Assembly: GCA_049459795.1 (NCBI GenBank)
Contig: JBMUDS010000003.1
Coordinates: 1-64,000, forward strand
Direction of reading: 5' to 3'
DNA: 64,000 bases
Source: SYAN01 sp049459795
Lineage (GTDB): Bacteria > Actinomycetota > Actinomycetes > Nanopelagicales > Nanopelagicaceae
Shown here: one piece after another, positions 35,914 to 44,203 of the stretch
Position numbering within the stretch: position 1 is the stretch's first letter
Layout of the letters: every line of letters starts with the position of its first letter
Notes under the pieces: generated by a model
Database searches by the model: none
Told to the model about the DNA's origin: nothing
Seen by the model: the letters and a program-made list of their open reading frames with translations, nothing else
Program-made: the position numbers and the translations under genes

Positions 35914-36462
35914 GTGGCGATCAGGAACATAAGATTTTTCGGCGATCCGGTTCTTACTACTCCCGCTGTTGAAGTGACCGAGTTTGATAAAGAACTTCGC
36001 GAGCTTGTCAGGGATCTGACGGATACCATGATCGATGCCCCGGGTGCTGGTCTTGCTGCGCCCCAAATAGGTGTCGGTCTGCGGGTTTTCACCTGGCACG
36101 TTGACGATGAATTCGGTCATCTAGTCAATCCCGTTCTTGATCTTTCTGAGGAAATGCAGGATGGAGAGGAAGGTTGCCTTTCCTTTCCGGGGCTTAGTTT
36201 CGATACTCCACGAGCCATGCGCGCCGTAGCGAAGGGTTTCAACATGCATGGTGAGCCGGTGACGATTGATGGGACGGAGTTCTTAGCTCGAGCACTCCAG
36301 CATGAAGTGGATCACCTCAATGGCATCCTCTTCATCGACCGCATGACGTCCGAAACACGCAAAGACGCCATGAGGGAGATCAGAGAGACTGAGTGGTTCT
36401 TAGCGAATCCAGACACAGAGGTACGGCTCTCACCACACTCGACTCGTGGGTTAGCTTTCTAG
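35914..36462 (+). CDS. def: Peptide deformylase
   Basis: 182 residues, GTG start. Removes the formyl group from new proteins. The three motifs are intact: GAGLAAPQIG, EGCLSFPG (cysteine metal ligand) and QHEVDHLNG (two metal histidines and the catalytic glutamate). Length is normal for the type found in actinobacteria. The gene is immediately before fmt, which adds the formyl group to initiator tRNA, a common pairing. It is predicted to be leaderless from TATGAT. Confidence 0.94.
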   Translation: MAIRNIRFFGDPVLTTPAVEVTEFDKELRELVRDLTDTMIDAPGAGLAAPQIGVGLRVFTWHVDDEFGHLVNPVLDLSEEMQDGEEGCLSFPGLSFDTPRAMRAVAKGFNMHGEPVTIDGTEFLARALQHEVDHLNGILFIDRMTSETRKDAMREIRETEWFLANPDTEVRLSPHSTRGLAF

Positions 36463-36469
36463 TTCCTTC

Positions 36470-37402
36470 ATGAGTCTTAGGGTTCTGCTCGCATCCTCTT
36501 CCCGCTACTCGCTTCCCTTGCTGCAGGCAATTCAGAACGAGCCAAGGATCGATTTTCTGGGCCTTGTTTCGACACCGGACCGACCCAAGGGACGTCATGC
36601 AACGCCATCACCCAATGAATTGGTCGAATCTTTGCAGAATGATGGAATCCCATTGTGGAAGCCTGAAGGAGAGAGCGAACTGCTCGATGAGATCGAATCA
36701 CTCGAACCAGATCTTGTACTGGTCGTTGCTTACGGTCGTTTGCTCAAGCGCCCCACTATCGAAGCGGTCCCGCGTGGATGGATCAACCTACATTTCTCCC
36801 TCTTACCCCGTTTTCGTGGCGCTGCACCGGTACAACGAGCAATCCTTGAGGGCGATGGGGTCTTTGGGTTCACTTTCTTCCAGATCGATGAAGGCATGGA
36901 TACAGGACCCATTTATCTTCAAAAAGAAGTCACAGTAGACGAGACCGCTATGGCAACTGAGATCCTGAATCAAATTGCTTTTGAGGGTGCGGCCGCTCTT
37001 CCTCAGGTCATCACGATGGTTCTCGCTCATCAATCTCCCCACGTACAAACTGGCGAAGCCTCTCAAGCTCCAAAATTCTCGAAGCAGGAATTGCGACTCG
37101 ACACGGGAGCCAATACGGAAGCGATGCTCCGGCAGATCCGTGCCTTCACACGTTCGCCTGGTGTCTGGTTCGAGTTCAACGGCCAGAGATGCATCATTAC
37201 AGCAGCTAGATCATTCGAAGCTCAAGTCTCATCGAATGTCGTATCGTCCTTAAACGACTGCGCACTTTTAGGGTCGGGTGATGGTGCCATTGAGATCCTG
37301 AGAATCAAGCCAGAGGGTAAACGCGAAATGTCAGGAATTGAATGGTTGAGAGGTTTGCGTTTCGCTCCCGGAGAGAGTCGTTCGATCGGTCAATCCCTTT
37401 GA
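36470..37402 (+). CDS. fmt: Methionyl-tRNA formyltransferase
   Basis: 310 residues. Formylates Met-tRNA using 10-formyl-THF. N-terminal Rossmann-type catalytic domain with the catalytic segment NLHFSLLPRFRGAAPVQRAIL (HxSLLPxxRG), then QIDEGMDTGPIY; the C-terminal OB-like domain begins near residue 200 (RQIRAFTRSPGVWFEF). It lies 7 bases after def. The end overlaps the TTG start assigned to rsmB by 4 bases. Confidence 0.94.
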   Translation: MSLRVLLASSSRYSLPLLQAIQNEPRIDFLGLVSTPDRPKGRHATPSPNELVESLQNDGIPLWKPEGESELLDEIESLEPDLVLVVAYGRLLKRPTIEAVPRGWINLHFSLLPRFRGAAPVQRAILEGDGVFGFTFFQIDEGMDTGPIYLQKEVTVDETAMATEILNQIAFEGAAALPQVITMVLAHQSPHVQTGEASQAPKFSKQELRLDTGANTEAMLRQIRAFTRSPGVWFEFNGQRCIITAARSFEAQVSSNVVSSLNDCALLGSGDGAIEILRIKPEGKREMSGIEWLRGLRFAPGESRSIGQSL

Positions 37403-38682
37403 CCAGAATTGAACCACGTAGAGCGGCGTGGGAATTCTTACGTGATGCCGAGCGGGATGATTCCTACATCAATCTTGCTATAGAGAATCTCTATCGAAAA
37501 GTCGATCCTAAAGAGCGACCCTTCGTCACTGAATTGGTTTTTGGCAGCGTTCGAATGAGAGGTTTCATTGACCACGTGATAGAAACTCTTTGTTACCGAG
37601 AAGTCGATGATTCGATACGAAGCATCTTGAGAATGGCGCTCTACGAGGCACTCCTGATGCGTACCGCTGATCATGCTGTGGTCAATGAATACGTAGAGAT
37701 CGCTAAGAACGTCATCGGCAAGTCTAGATCTGGGTTCATCAATGCGGTGATGCGCCGTGCAGTGCGTGAACGTGATGCTTTAGTTGGCATGGAGGATCTT
37801 GACCTTGAAACCAGGAGCTCACATCCTCAATGGATCGTGGATGCATACGGTTCACTCCTATCAGGAGAAGAATTGGAGCGCGAACTCTTCTCCCATAACT
37901 TGGCAGGAGAAGTCACCCTCGTTTCCTTCGATACGCTCGACCCGAAGATGGGTATTCCTTCTGAATTGACCCCATTTGGTTACCGATCCCTTCAGCCTCC
38001 AGGTGAGATCGCGGAGATCAGGGAGTCGAGGGTTTTCGTTCAAGATGAAGGCTCGCAGGTTCTTTGCGAAATAGCGCTATCAACCGATAAGGAAAGAGTT
38101 TTGAAATGGTTGGATCTCTGCGCTGGTCCTGGCGGTAAGTTCGCGTATTTGGCAGGGAGTCTTACTCCGGAACACCTCATAGGAAATGAGTTACATCCAC
38201 ATCGAGCAGAGCTCATCAGAAAGCGAAAGCCAGAACATAGGGTTTTGGTAGGGGACGGAACGAAGTTTGCCGGTGACGAACTTTTCGATCGCATTGTCAT
38301 CGATGCGCCATGCACTGGTATTGGTAGCTTGAGACGGCGTCCAGATGCGCGATGGCGTCGCACCGAAACTGATCTCAAGGAACTAGTGCCACTCCAAAGG
38401 AACCTCTTGAATCGTGCGGCAGAGATCCTCGCACCGGGAGGGATCATCTTCTATATGACCTGTTCACCGCATCCTTTGGAAACGGATGCTCAGATATCGG
38501 AATTTCTTGGAAACCATCCAGATTTCAAGATCGAACCTATTTCAAGAGAGCATGTCACTACGTTGAAGGACGATCGCTTGTTGCAATCTGTTAAGCAAGA
38601 TGGTTCGTTGCAACTCTTGACCAAGGATTTCGGGACCGATGCTATGTTTCTGGCCATGCTGAGGAAACGGGTACTCACGTGA
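37399..38682 (+). CDS. rsmB: 16S rRNA (cytosine-967-C5) methyltransferase-like protein
   Basis: About 427 residues from TTG 37399, overlapping the fmt stop (TTGA) and giving the usual N-terminus TRIEPRRAAWEFLRDAERDDSYINL. An NusB-like RNA-binding domain (about 1-130) precedes the SAM-dependent methyltransferase: AdoMet motif LDLCAGPGGKFAYLAG, DAPCTGIGSLRRRPDARWRR with one catalytic cysteine, and MTCSPHPLETDAQ with the other. Start choice is the least certain part; in-frame ATGs farther upstream lie inside fmt. The same fmt-rsmB-rpe order occurs in other actinobacteria. Confidence 0.9.
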   Translation: MTRIEPRRAAWEFLRDAERDDSYINLAIENLYRKVDPKERPFVTELVFGSVRMRGFIDHVIETLCYREVDDSIRSILRMALYEALLMRTADHAVVNEYVEIAKNVIGKSRSGFINAVMRRAVRERDALVGMEDLDLETRSSHPQWIVDAYGSLLSGEELERELFSHNLAGEVTLVSFDTLDPKMGIPSELTPFGYRSLQPPGEIAEIRESRVFVQDEGSQVLCEIALSTDKERVLKWLDLCAGPGGKFAYLAGSLTPEHLIGNELHPHRAELIRKRKPEHRVLVGDGTKFAGDELFDRIVIDAPCTGIGSLRRRPDARWRRTETDLKELVPLQRNLLNRAAEILAPGGIIFYMTCSPHPLETDAQISEFLGNHPDFKIEPISREHVTTLKDDRLLQSVKQDGSLQLLTKDFGTDAMFLAMLRKRVLT

Positions 38683-39353
38683 TGCGAATCTGCCCATCCG
38701 TATTGAATGCCAATCAAGCGGACTTGTCTGGTGAGATCAAGCGTGTGGCTTCGGCGGCAGATTTCATCCACTTGGACATTATGGATAACGATTTCGTTCC
38801 GAACTTCACCTATGACTTCTCCGAGACAGAGAAAATCGTCAGGGATGCAACTCTGCCTATCGACCTTCATCTGATGGTTAACGATGCCGATTACTGGGGA
38901 CCAAGGTACGCAGGATTACGGGACGCAGGTGTCTTCTCAGTGACGGTTCATTATGAAGCCACTCGCGATATACGTGCGACACTTGCTGGGATTGGTGGAT
39001 GTGGAGTTCGACGAGGAGTCGCCCTGAAACCAGCGACGGCTGCAGAGGTTCTCCTTCCTTACCTTGCGGATATTGACATGGTCTTAGTGATGACGGTGGA
39101 GCCTGGTTTCGGTGGCCAGAAGTTCATGGCTGACATGATGAGCAAGGTCAAGCAAGTTCGAAGATACTTACAAGAGTCGGGGCGTGAGACGTCGTGGATT
39201 CAAGTCGATGGTGGAATCGCACTGGAGACGATCGGTCAGGCTGCGGAAGCGGGAGCCGATACCTTCGTTGCGGGGAGTGCGGTCTACCGAGAGTTAGACC
39301 CGGCATCTATGGTCAATAAATTACGACAGCGGGCCGAGATGCAATCTCAGTAG
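38679..39353 (+). CDS. rpe: Ribulose-phosphate 3-epimerase
   Basis: 224 residues; GTG 38679 overlaps the rsmB stop, with ATG 38682 directly after. Interconverts ribulose 5-phosphate and xylulose 5-phosphate. TIM barrel with ICPSVLNANQADL, the metal-site HLDIMDNDFVPNFTYD, DLHLMV, the VMTVEPGFGGQKFM loop and IQVDGGIALETI near the end. Its TAG stop forms the start of the hisE -10 hexamer. Confidence 0.94.
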   Translation: MMRICPSVLNANQADLSGEIKRVASAADFIHLDIMDNDFVPNFTYDFSETEKIVRDATLPIDLHLMVNDADYWGPRYAGLRDAGVFSVTVHYEATRDIRATLAGIGGCGVRRGVALKPATAAEVLLPYLADIDMVLVMTVEPGFGGQKFMADMMSKVKQVRRYLQESGRETSWIQVDGGIALETIGQAAEAGADTFVAGSAVYRELDPASMVNKLRQRAEMQSQ

Positions 39354-39356
39354 ACT
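39351..39356 (+). promoter_or_regulatory. Putative -10 element (TAGACT) overlapping the rpe stop codon
   Basis: TAGACT begins with the rpe TAG and ends 6 bases before the hisE ATG at 39363. There is no Shine-Dalgarno sequence. Confidence 0.5.
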
Positions 39357-39362
39357 GAATGC

Positions 39363-39626
39363 ATGAAGAGTTTCGAGTCCTTGTTTGTTGAGCTTCAAGA
39401 GCGGGCGCAGTTGAGGCCTGAAGGTTCGAAGACGGTGGAGCTACTTGATGCCGGAATACATCAGATCGGTAAAAAGATTATCGAAGAGGCTGGCGAAGTT
39501 TGGCTTGCCGCGGAGTACCAGAGCGAACAGGAGCTGGCTGAGGAGATTAGCCAATTGCTCTATCACCTTCAAGTATTGATGTTGGCTCGGAATATTCCGC
39601 TAACAGCGGTCATGGAAAGGTTGTAG
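39363..39626 (+). CDS. hisE: Phosphoribosyl-ATP diphosphatase
   Basis: 87 residues. Second step of histidine synthesis: hydrolyses phosphoribosyl-ATP to phosphoribosyl-AMP. The MazG-like helical fold shows KKIIEEAGEVWLAAEY with the acidic metal site and the EEISQLLYHLQVLMLARNI helix. The length is standard for stand-alone HisE. It is followed 7 bases later by hisG, giving the first two histidine steps; the other his genes are not in the window. Probably leaderless from TAGACT. Confidence 0.92.
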   Translation: MKSFESLFVELQERAQLRPEGSKTVELLDAGIHQIGKKIIEEAGEVWLAAEYQSEQELAEEISQLLYHLQVLMLARNIPLTAVMERL

Positions 39627-39633
39627 GAACACC

Positions 39634-40476
39634 ATGGCTCTAAAAGTTGCACTTCCCAACAAAGGATCGTTGTCGGAGGCATCGACAGCCATCTTTAGAT
39701 CGGCGGGTTATCGTCAGCGACACGACGTAAAGGATCTTATTTTCCTCGATCCGGAGAATGAGATTGAGTTCTATTACCTGAGACCTCGAGATATCGCGAC
39801 TTACGTTGGTAATGGCGATCTTGATCTTGGTATCACGGGTAGAGACCTTCTCCTAGATAGTGGTGCGAAGGCCATCGAATTACTTGATCTAGAATTCGGA
39901 AAGAGTCTGATGAGATTTGCCGCTCCCATAGAGACAGGAATCTCTTCCATCCAGGATCTTGGAGGTAGGCGGATCGCAACCTCATACCCTCGGCTTGTTC
40001 AAGATTACCTTGCAGCGAGGAAAATCAATGCTGTGATCGTTGAACTAGATGGTGCCATCGAAAGTTCAGTGAAACTAGGTGTTGCTGAAGTAATAGCGGA
40101 CGTCGTCGCAACAGGTAGCACCTTGCGTCAGGCCGGCCTCACTCCTTTTGGTGAAGCGATCGTCTCTAGTACAGGCATCCTCATCGCGCGTGAGGCGAAT
40201 GAGAGTTTCGATCTCTTGGTACGCCGCCTGCAAAGTGTCGTGTTCGCACGTCAATATGTTCTCTTAGATTACGACATCTCTAAGAATGCTCTTGATCAAG
40301 CTTGTAAGGTCACGCCCGGATTCGAATCGCCAACGATCTCGCCTTTGCAGAAAGAGGGTTGGTTCGCGGTGAGAGCCATGATCCCGCGGTTACATATGCA
40401 TCGAATCATGGACGAACTGTATGAACTAGGAGCTCGTGGGATATTGGTGACGGAGATCCATTCCTGCAGGCTTTGA
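39634..40476 (+). CDS. hisG: ATP phosphoribosyltransferase, long form
   Basis: 280 residues with AGGA at good spacing before the ATG. Commits PRPP and ATP to histidine synthesis. VALPNKGSLSEAS opens the first lobe, YVGNGDLDLGITGRDLL is characteristic, and VIADVVATGSTLRQAGL is the PRPP-binding stretch. A C-terminal regulatory domain from about residue 205 (IPRLHMHRIMDELYELGARGILVTEIHSCRL at the end) marks the long form, which is feedback-inhibited by histidine in relatives. It converges with serB, with 2 bases between stops. Confidence 0.94.
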   Translation: MALKVALPNKGSLSEASTAIFRSAGYRQRHDVKDLIFLDPENEIEFYYLRPRDIATYVGNGDLDLGITGRDLLLDSGAKAIELLDLEFGKSLMRFAAPIETGISSIQDLGGRRIATSYPRLVQDYLAARKINAVIVELDGAIESSVKLGVAEVIADVVATGSTLRQAGLTPFGEAIVSSTGILIAREANESFDLLVRRLQSVVFARQYVLLDYDISKNALDQACKVTPGFESPTISPLQKEGWFAVRAMIPRLHMHRIMDELYELGARGILVTEIHSCRL

Positions 40477-40478
40477 GA

Positions 40479-41114
40479 TCACGGCCTTGTGATGTGTTGT
40501 AGTACGAGGCTGAGATCCCTTTCCTCGATGGCGACTTTGGCAACCTGCTGGAGTGCAGGCTTGGCGCAAAAGGCAATGCCAAGACCGGCCGTCGCGATCA
40601 TCTCTCGATCATTGGCGCCATCTCCGATAGCGACGGTATCTTCAAGATCTATCCCATGAATCTGCGCCAACTCCAATAGAGCACTGGCTTTCTCTCGTGG
40701 ACCGATAATCGGTCCTAGGACTCGACCGGTGAAGCGACCTTCCGCAGTCTCGAATCGATTCGCGCGAATGAGATGAAGGCCCAATGGGGCAAGAAAGTCA
40801 TCGATGATCTCGTGAAACCCACCGCTGACAACTCCGATGATCCAGTTTCGATCTTGGAGTTCCTGGATCAGATTCTTGGCGCCCACTGTGAAAGAGAGCG
40901 ACTTCCGAACAAAAGGAATGACGTCCGTAGAGATGCCTGCTAGAAGTGCGACACGCGCTTCTAAGGAGGAGTAGAAGTCACGTTCACCTGCCATGGCTGA
41001 GGCGGTGATCTCAGCGATCTGGCTACCTATCCCTGCCTTATCGGCTAAGAGATCAATTCCTTCCTCATTGATCAAGGTGGAATCCATATCCATCAATAGA
41101 AGTCCCGATTTCAC
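40479..41114 (-). CDS. serB: Phosphoserine phosphatase
   Basis: 211 residues, GTG start. HAD hydrolase releasing serine from phosphoserine. LLLMDMDSTLINEEGIDLLADKAG holds the nucleophile DxDST; GVVSGGFHEIIDD is motif II and GDGANDREMIATAGLGIAFCAKP is motif III/IV of SerB. No ACT domain is present, so it is the short form. The gene is divergent from an ABC ATPase with 36 bases between starts, and a TAGGCT hexamer lies 6 bases before the start. Confidence 0.9.
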   Translation of the reverse strand: MKSGLLLMDMDSTLINEEGIDLLADKAGIGSQIAEITASAMAGERDFYSSLEARVALLAGISTDVIPFVRKSLSFTVGAKNLIQELQDRNWIIGVVSGGFHEIIDDFLAPLGLHLIRANRFETAEGRFTGRVLGPIIGPREKASALLELAQIHGIDLEDTVAIGDGANDREMIATAGLGIAFCAKPALQQVAKVAIEERDLSLVLQHITRP

Positions 41115-41120
41115 GAAGGA

Positions 41121-41126
41121 AGCCTA
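41121..41126 (-). promoter_or_regulatory. Putative -10 element (TAGGCT, minus strand) for leaderless serB
   Basis: Read on the minus strand, TAGGCT ends 6 bases before the serB GTG (41114). No Shine-Dalgarno sequence. Confidence 0.45.
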
Positions 41127-41136
41127 TCTCGCAGGA

Positions 41137-41142
41137 TATCTT
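41137..41142 (+). promoter_or_regulatory. Possible -10 element (TATCTT) for the ABC ATPase gene
   Basis: TATCTT ends 8 bases before the ATG at 41151 and is 10 bases from the opposing serB hexamer, so both promoters share one 36-base region. Confidence 0.35.
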
Positions 41143-41150
41143 TCACTCCT

Positions 41151-41957
41151 ATGTCCACTCTAACTCCCGATTCGGCAACGACGCTGATTTCTTTTAGAGG
41201 AGTTTCGGTCACCCGCTCACGGAAATCCATTCTGGATCAGATCAATTGGGATGTTTCTCTCGGAGAACGATGGGTGATCATCGGTCCGAATGGCGCTGGC
41301 AAGACAACGTTGCTCTCTATCATTGCAAGCTATCTCTTCCCAAGTCAGGGAGAGGTACGGATCCTTGGAAGTAGATTGGGCCAGATTGATACCGCAGAAC
41401 TGAAGACTCGAATCGGTATGACTTCTGCTTCTTTACTCAACCTAGTACCTGAAGACGAACGTGCTGGAGACATAGTCCTTTCTAGCGCGTACGCGGTGTT
41501 CGGTCGATGGCAGGAGGAGTATGACCCTTGGGATGAGTCGCGAAGTAGCGCTCTTCTATCAGCACTCGGAGTTCGCGAACTTAAAGATCGCATCTTCTCG
41601 ACACTCAGTGAAGGTGAGAAGAAGCGGGTGATGATCGCTCGTGCCTTGATGCCAGACCCTGAATTGCTTCTGATGGATGAACCTGCGGCTGGACTTGACT
41701 TAGGTGGTCGCGAGGATCTTCTTCGTAGGATCAGTGAGTTGTCATCTGATCCTTCCGCACCAGCGACAATCATGGTCACGCACCATCTTGAAGAGATTCC
41801 AGCCGGGACCACTCATTTGCTTGTCTTGAAGGATGGAAGATCCTTTGCACAGGGAAGGATCGAGGAGATACTGACCAGCGATTTACTGAGTGATCTCTAC
41901 GGCATGCGTTTGGAACTCGATTCAAGACATGGCCGTTACTTTGCTCGATCTCTTTAG
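41151..41957 (+). CDS. ABC transporter ATP-binding protein
   Basis: 268 residues. All nucleotide-binding motifs are present: Walker A GPNGAGKTT (about 45-53), signature LSEGEKKRVMIARAL, Walker B LLLMDEPAAGLD and the switch histidine in MVTHHLEEI. There is no membrane domain in the protein or next to it, so the partner is unknown. Its closest visible type is the stand-alone ATPase found beside serB in other actinobacteria. It overlaps the upstream part of ung by 29 bases. Confidence 0.88.
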   Translation: MSTLTPDSATTLISFRGVSVTRSRKSILDQINWDVSLGERWVIIGPNGAGKTTLLSIIASYLFPSQGEVRILGSRLGQIDTAELKTRIGMTSASLLNLVPEDERAGDIVLSSAYAVFGRWQEEYDPWDESRSSALLSALGVRELKDRIFSTLSEGEKKRVMIARALMPDPELLLMDEPAAGLDLGGREDLLRRISELSSDPSAPATIMVTHHLEEIPAGTTHLLVLKDGRSFAQGRIEEILTSDLLSDLYGMRLELDSRHGRYFARSL

Positions 41958-42579
41958 TTCTCTTCCATCGCCATGGAAAGAACATCTGGTTGACCTGGAG
42001 GAGACGTTTGATGAGATCTCTAGGAGGATCTCAACGGATAGAGGATGGCGAGACACCCTGATTCCTAGACCAGAGCAGATTTTCTCTGCTCTGGAGATTG
42101 CTCCTGACAAGGTACAGGTTGTCATAGTCGGCCAAGACCCATATCCGAATCGTTCATACGCAATGGGTCGAGCCTTTGCAGTCCCTGACTCGACTCTCAC
42201 ATTACCCGGCTCATTGAGGAACATTTTGAAGGAGAAAATCGCAGATGTGGGCGGGGATCTACCATCACCGAGTTTGAAAGAGTGGGAGATGCAAGGAGTC
42301 ATGCTTCTCAACTCGGCATTAACCACGCGCGTGGGGGAGAGCGGTGCTCATCTCAATGTTGGCTGGGATGCTGTCACGAGAAGAATCATGGAATTCGTTG
42401 CAACGAATGGTGCAGTGGGAGTGCTCTGGGGTAAGAGCGCGGCCGGCTTTCAGTCGCTATTCGGAGCTCGAGTCATCATCGGGACCCATCCAAGCCCGCT
42501 CTCTGCACATCGGGGATTTTTCGGATCCAAGCCGTTCTCGAGACTAAACGACCTACTTCGAGTACCGATTGATTGGTGA
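41929..42579 (+). CDS. ung: Uracil-DNA glycosylase (family 1)
   Basis: About 216 residues from ATG 41929, which lies inside the end of the ABC gene; the frame is open farther upstream but the family N-terminus fits this start. Removes uracil from DNA. Motif A GQDPYPN with the catalytic aspartate is near residue 69, and motif B HPSPLSAHRGFFGS near residue 186. SLRNILKEKIADVGG and GVMLLNSALTTRVGE are further Ung hallmarks. Coupled to the ABC gene by overlap, with no functional link known. Confidence 0.92.
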   Translation: MAVTLLDLFSSLPSPWKEHLVDLEETFDEISRRISTDRGWRDTLIPRPEQIFSALEIAPDKVQVVIVGQDPYPNRSYAMGRAFAVPDSTLTLPGSLRNILKEKIADVGGDLPSPSLKEWEMQGVMLLNSALTTRVGESGAHLNVGWDAVTRRIMEFVATNGAVGVLWGKSAAGFQSLFGARVIIGTHPSPLSAHRGFFGSKPFSRLNDLLRVPIDW

Positions 42580-42619
42580 TCACAACGGCGAAAGTTTCGC
42601 ACCGAATACCTAAGCCAAG

Positions 42620-42659
42620 AGAAAAAAGAAGGGCCCAGAACGAATACTGGACCCTTCTT
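42620..42659 (-). terminator. Rho-independent terminator of the NCS2 permease gene
   Basis: AAGAAGGGCCCAG (42626-42638) pairs with CTGGACCCTTCTT (42647-42659) around an 8-base loop, with one C-A mismatch. Read on the minus strand the hairpin follows the permease stop and is succeeded by a run of six T (42620s), the classic form. In the plus direction behind ung the tail is only weakly T-rich. Confidence 0.8.
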
Positions 42660-42668
42660 CTCGATTAC

Positions 42669-44102
42669 TTATCCAACCCAGGTATTGATTGGGGAGGAGA
42701 GGAAGTAGACCATAAAGAGGCCCGAGACAAGTAGCAAGAGCGGATGTACATCCTTGATTCTGCCTTGAACAAGTCGAATGACCACATGGCTTACGAATCC
42801 AGCGCCGATACCTACCGCGATGCTGTAGGTAAATGGCATCAAGATGATGGTCAAGAATGCAGGAATTCCGATCCCGTAGTCAGACCAGTCAATCTCCTTG
42901 ATCTGAGTCATCATCAAGAATCCAACGATGATCAGTGCAGGAGTAGCGGCTTCGTAAGGGATGATCGCAACGAGTGGCGCGATGAACGTGGTCAACAAGA
43001 AGAGGATTCCTGTTGTCACCGATGCGAGTCCAGTACGAGCTCCTTCACCAACACCAGATGCGCTCTCGATATAGGAAGTGTTTGACGACACTGAAGCAGC
43101 ACCGCCGGCAGCAGCCGCTAAAGAGTCGACGAGGAGAATGCGATCAGCATTAGGGACGTTTCCATCCTTGTCTACCAATCCCGCCTCATGACCGATCGCG
43201 GTCATCGTTCCCATGGTGTCAAAGAAGTCAGCCAAGAGGAGCGTGAAGATCAGGAGCAGAACAGTGATGAGACCGATATTGCTGAATGATCCGAAGAGGT
43301 TGAATTGACCGAGAAGCTCGAAGCTTGGTACGGCTACAACTTCGTCTGGAACTGTAGGAACGTTCAAGCCCCAACCCTTTGGATTGACGTTATCTGGTGA
43401 TACGAAGCTAGGACCGATCTTGAAAGCAGATTCGAGAGCGATCGCAACTCCGGTTGCCACCACTATGCCGATCAAGAGCGCCCCTTTGACCTTCTTCACC
43501 ATCAAGGCGATAGTGAGGAAGAGACCAAGTGCGAAGACGATGACAGGCCATCCGACAAGTTCGCCGCCGTCACCTAGGGTGACTGGAACAGGACCTTGAC
43601 CGGTACGGCGTACGAAGCCCGCGTCGACCAATCCGATGAGTGCAATGAAGAGTCCGATACCGACTGAGATCGCGATCTTGAGCTGTGTTGGAACAGCCTT
43701 GAAGACGGCAACTCGGAATCCGGTGAGGACGAGGATTGTGATGATGATGCCCTCGAGCACCACCAATCCCATGGCATCTGCCCATGTCATTTGTGAGGCG
43801 ATACCTACGGCGACGAATGTATTGAGACCGAGACCAGTTGCAAGTGCGAGTGGGAAATTTGCAACCATTCCCATGAGGATTGACATGACTCCAGCGATCA
43901 GTGCGGTAGCGGCAGCAACCAATGCGAGATTAGGTGCGTCCCCTCCTCCGATGTACTTGCCATCGGCATCCTGCGCCAAACCGATAATGAGCGGATTGAG
44001 CGCCACGATGTAGGCCATCGTGAAGAAGGTGACGACGCCACCTCGGATTTCCTGAGCGACGGTAGAGCCACGCTCCGATATTTTGAAATATGAATCGAGC
44101 AC
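42669..44102 (-). CDS. NCS2-family (AzgA-like) purine permease
   Basis: About 477 residues from GTG 44102, with AAAGG 7 bases upstream; the open frame continues upstream but through low-quality, proline-rich sequence. LDSYFKISERGSTVAQEIRGGVVTFFTMAYIVALNPLII at the N-terminus is typical of the AzgA guanine/hypoxanthine/adenine group. About 12-14 membrane helices follow, with DFFDTMGTMTAIGHEAG and a later SSNTSYIESASGVGEGARTGLASV motif that line the substrate site in relatives. Purine import fits with apt 3 kb away. Preceded by a roughly 100-base C-rich leader and followed by a terminator. Confidence 0.88.
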   Translation of the reverse strand: MLDSYFKISERGSTVAQEIRGGVVTFFTMAYIVALNPLIIGLAQDADGKYIGGGDAPNLALVAAATALIAGVMSILMGMVANFPLALATGLGLNTFVAVGIASQMTWADAMGLVVLEGIIITILVLTGFRVAVFKAVPTQLKIAISVGIGLFIALIGLVDAGFVRRTGQGPVPVTLGDGGELVGWPVIVFALGLFLTIALMVKKVKGALLIGIVVATGVAIALESAFKIGPSFVSPDNVNPKGWGLNVPTVPDEVVAVPSFELLGQFNLFGSFSNIGLITVLLLIFTLLLADFFDTMGTMTAIGHEAGLVDKDGNVPNADRILLVDSLAAAAGGAASVSSNTSYIESASGVGEGARTGLASVTTGILFLLTTFIAPLVAIIPYEAATPALIIVGFLMMTQIKEIDWSDYGIGIPAFLTIILMPFTYSIAVGIGAGFVSHVVIRLVQGRIKDVHPLLLLVSGLFMVYFLSSPINTWVG

Positions 44103-44203
44103 GGACTTACCTTTCTGTTTTGGTGACGGGGGTGTTTTCGACCCCGGGGGAAGGGTTGATAAGGACTTTGGAACTGATTTGGGGAAGGGCTTAACGCTAT
44201 GCG
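44103..44203 (-). promoter_or_regulatory. C-rich leader upstream of the purine permease
   Basis: Between the upstream membrane gene and the permease GTG the minus strand is C-rich and G-poor. GGGGT-CGAAAAC-ACCCC (about 44125-44145) can form a 5-bp hairpin, and CTACC-TCGC-GGTAG surrounds the upstream stop codon. I looked for the purine-riboswitch core and did not find it. A regulatory role is possible but unsupported. Confidence 0.25.

Noticed and set aside
44103..44203. Purine riboswitch ahead of the permease
   Set aside because: The conserved three-way-junction core (TATAATCC and following loop sequences) is not present on the coding strand.
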